Below are positions 63,355 to 64,000 of a DNA stretch of 64,000 nucleotides, one piece after another. The stretch is taken from contig NZ_CP040932.1 in assembly GCF_006351965.1 (NCBI RefSeq), positions 2,294,001 to 2,358,000 on the forward strand, in the 5' to 3' direction. Source of the stretch: Oceanicola sp. D3 (lineage in GTDB: Bacteria > Pseudomonadota > Alphaproteobacteria > Rhodobacterales > Rhodobacteraceae). The notes under the pieces are model-generated. The model made no database searches. It saw only the letters and a list, made by a program, of their open reading frames with translations, and was not told the origin of the DNA. Made by a program: the position numbers and the translations under genes. Each line of letters starts with the position of its first letter. Positions within the stretch are counted from its first letter, which is position 1.

Positions 63355-64000
63355 TCAGGCGGAGAGTTCCTGCCGGTTCAGCTCACAGTGGTTCCAGAGC
63401 CCGTCCATCGCCTTCACCAGCCCGTCGATCATCTTGGGCCCATGCACCGGCGAGGGGGTAAACCGCAACCGCTCCGTGCCGCGCGGCACGGTCGGATAGT
63501 TGATCGGCTGCACGTAAACCCCGTAGTCCTCCAGCAGCATATCCGAGATCATCTTGGTATGCTTCGGGTCGCCCACGATCACCGGCACAATATGGCTGCC
63601 GTGGTCGATAATCGGCAGGCCAAGCGCCTTCAGGCGGGTCTTCAGAATGCGCGCGTTGGTCTGGTGCTGCTCGCGGATCGTGCTGTCGCTCTTCAAATGC
63701 GCCACCGAGGCCGCAGCCCCCGCAGCCACCACCGGCGGCAAGCTGGTGGTGAAGATGAAGCCCGGCGCGTAAGACCTTACCGCATCACAGATTTTCTCGC
63801 TGGCGGCGATGTAGCCACCATGCACGCCAAAGGCCTTGCCCAGCGTGCCGTTGATCATATCGAGCCGGTCCATCAGCCCGTCCCGCTCCGCCACGCCGCC
63901 GCCGCGCGGGCCATACATGCCCACCGCGTGCACCTCATCAAGATAGGTCAGCGCGCCAAACTCGTCGGCCAGATCGCAGATCTCCTTGATCGGGCCAAAA
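63355..64000 (-). CDS. hemA: 5-aminolevulinate synthase (partial)
   Basis: C-terminal half of ALA synthase; the 5' part lies outside the window. PLP enzyme that condenses glycine and succinyl-CoA to start haem and tetrapyrrole synthesis. Visible motifs: [20 protein letters not shown], the PLP region [13 protein letters not shown] with the catalytic Lys, [29 protein letters not shown] and [17 protein letters not shown]. The Shemin-type enzyme fits an alphaproteobacterium. The 197 bp between it and the RodZ-like gene hold no other gene. Confidence 0.95.
   Translation of the reverse strand, partial: FGPIKEICDLADEFGALTYLDEVHAVGMYGPRGGGVAERDGLMDRLDMINGTLGKAFGVHGGYIAASEKICDAVRSYAPGFIFTTSLPPVVAAGAAASVAHLKSDSTIREQHQTNARILKTRLKALGLPIIDHGSHIVPVIVGDPKHTKMISDMLLEDYGVYVQPINYPTVPRGTERLRFTPSPVHGPKMIDGLVKAMDGLWNHCELNRQELSA

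Overview
The window looks like chromosome from a marine-type alphaproteobacterium of the Rhodobacteraceae (Roseobacter group). The evidence is GC-rich DNA, a Rhodobacter-style HemA (ALA synthase), the glutathione-linked formaldehyde pathway (Gfa, GSH-formaldehyde dehydrogenase, S-formylglutathione hydrolase), a soluble PhoR, a fused aerobic indolepyruvate ferredoxin oxidoreductase and a class II DAHP synthase. I found no rRNA, tRNA, CRISPR array, insertion sequence or phage gene. Species is not determinable by eye.

Region 1 (1-27820) is a methanol/alcohol oxidation island built around XoxF, a lanthanide-type PQQ dehydrogenase. It holds XoxF, its cytochrome c (XoxG), XoxJ, a second cytochrome c, GSH-formaldehyde dehydrogenase, S-formylglutathione hydrolase and Gfa. 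Around these lies an accessory set: two fused SoxYZ-like carriers, a SoxH-like zinc hydrolase, a CxxxCW rhodanese-like protein, two beta-propellers, an MxaD-like SRPBCC protein, three periplasmic binding proteins, a partial ABC permease and five small secreted proteins of unknown function. A response regulator-FIST-hybrid kinase cassette (16848-21020) is the likely regulator. A tightly coupled MoxR-DUF58-VWA-VWA-TPR-BatD operon (21919-27820) resembles the mxaRSACKL maturation genes. Together they predict periplasmic methanol to formaldehyde (electrons to cytochrome c), then glutathione-linked oxidation to formate. PQQ synthesis and formate dehydrogenase genes are not in the window.

Region 2 (28089-37600) is the phosphate regulon: phoB, phoU, pstB, pstA, pstC, pstS and phoR, with a Pho box upstream of pstS. 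An AT-rich segment of about 1.7 kb carrying one membrane-anchored alpha/beta hydrolase gene sits between pstS and phoR and looks horizontally acquired.

Region 3 (37605-64000) is mostly core metabolism: gamma carbonic anhydrase, gmk, YicC, DAHP synthase, GlxA-type regulator, ccmE, argC, murI, an acyltransferase, the indolepyruvate oxidoreductase with divergent LysR, purL, an aminotransferase, a DsbA-family protein, ispG, a RodZ-like protein and partial hemA. Two families of short intergenic repeats are visible: a perfect palindrome in four copies, and a CTTGCTG..AAATA..CCGGGGG element in three. Two copies of the palindrome bracket a decayed duplicate of the 3' end of the adjacent aminotransferase gene.
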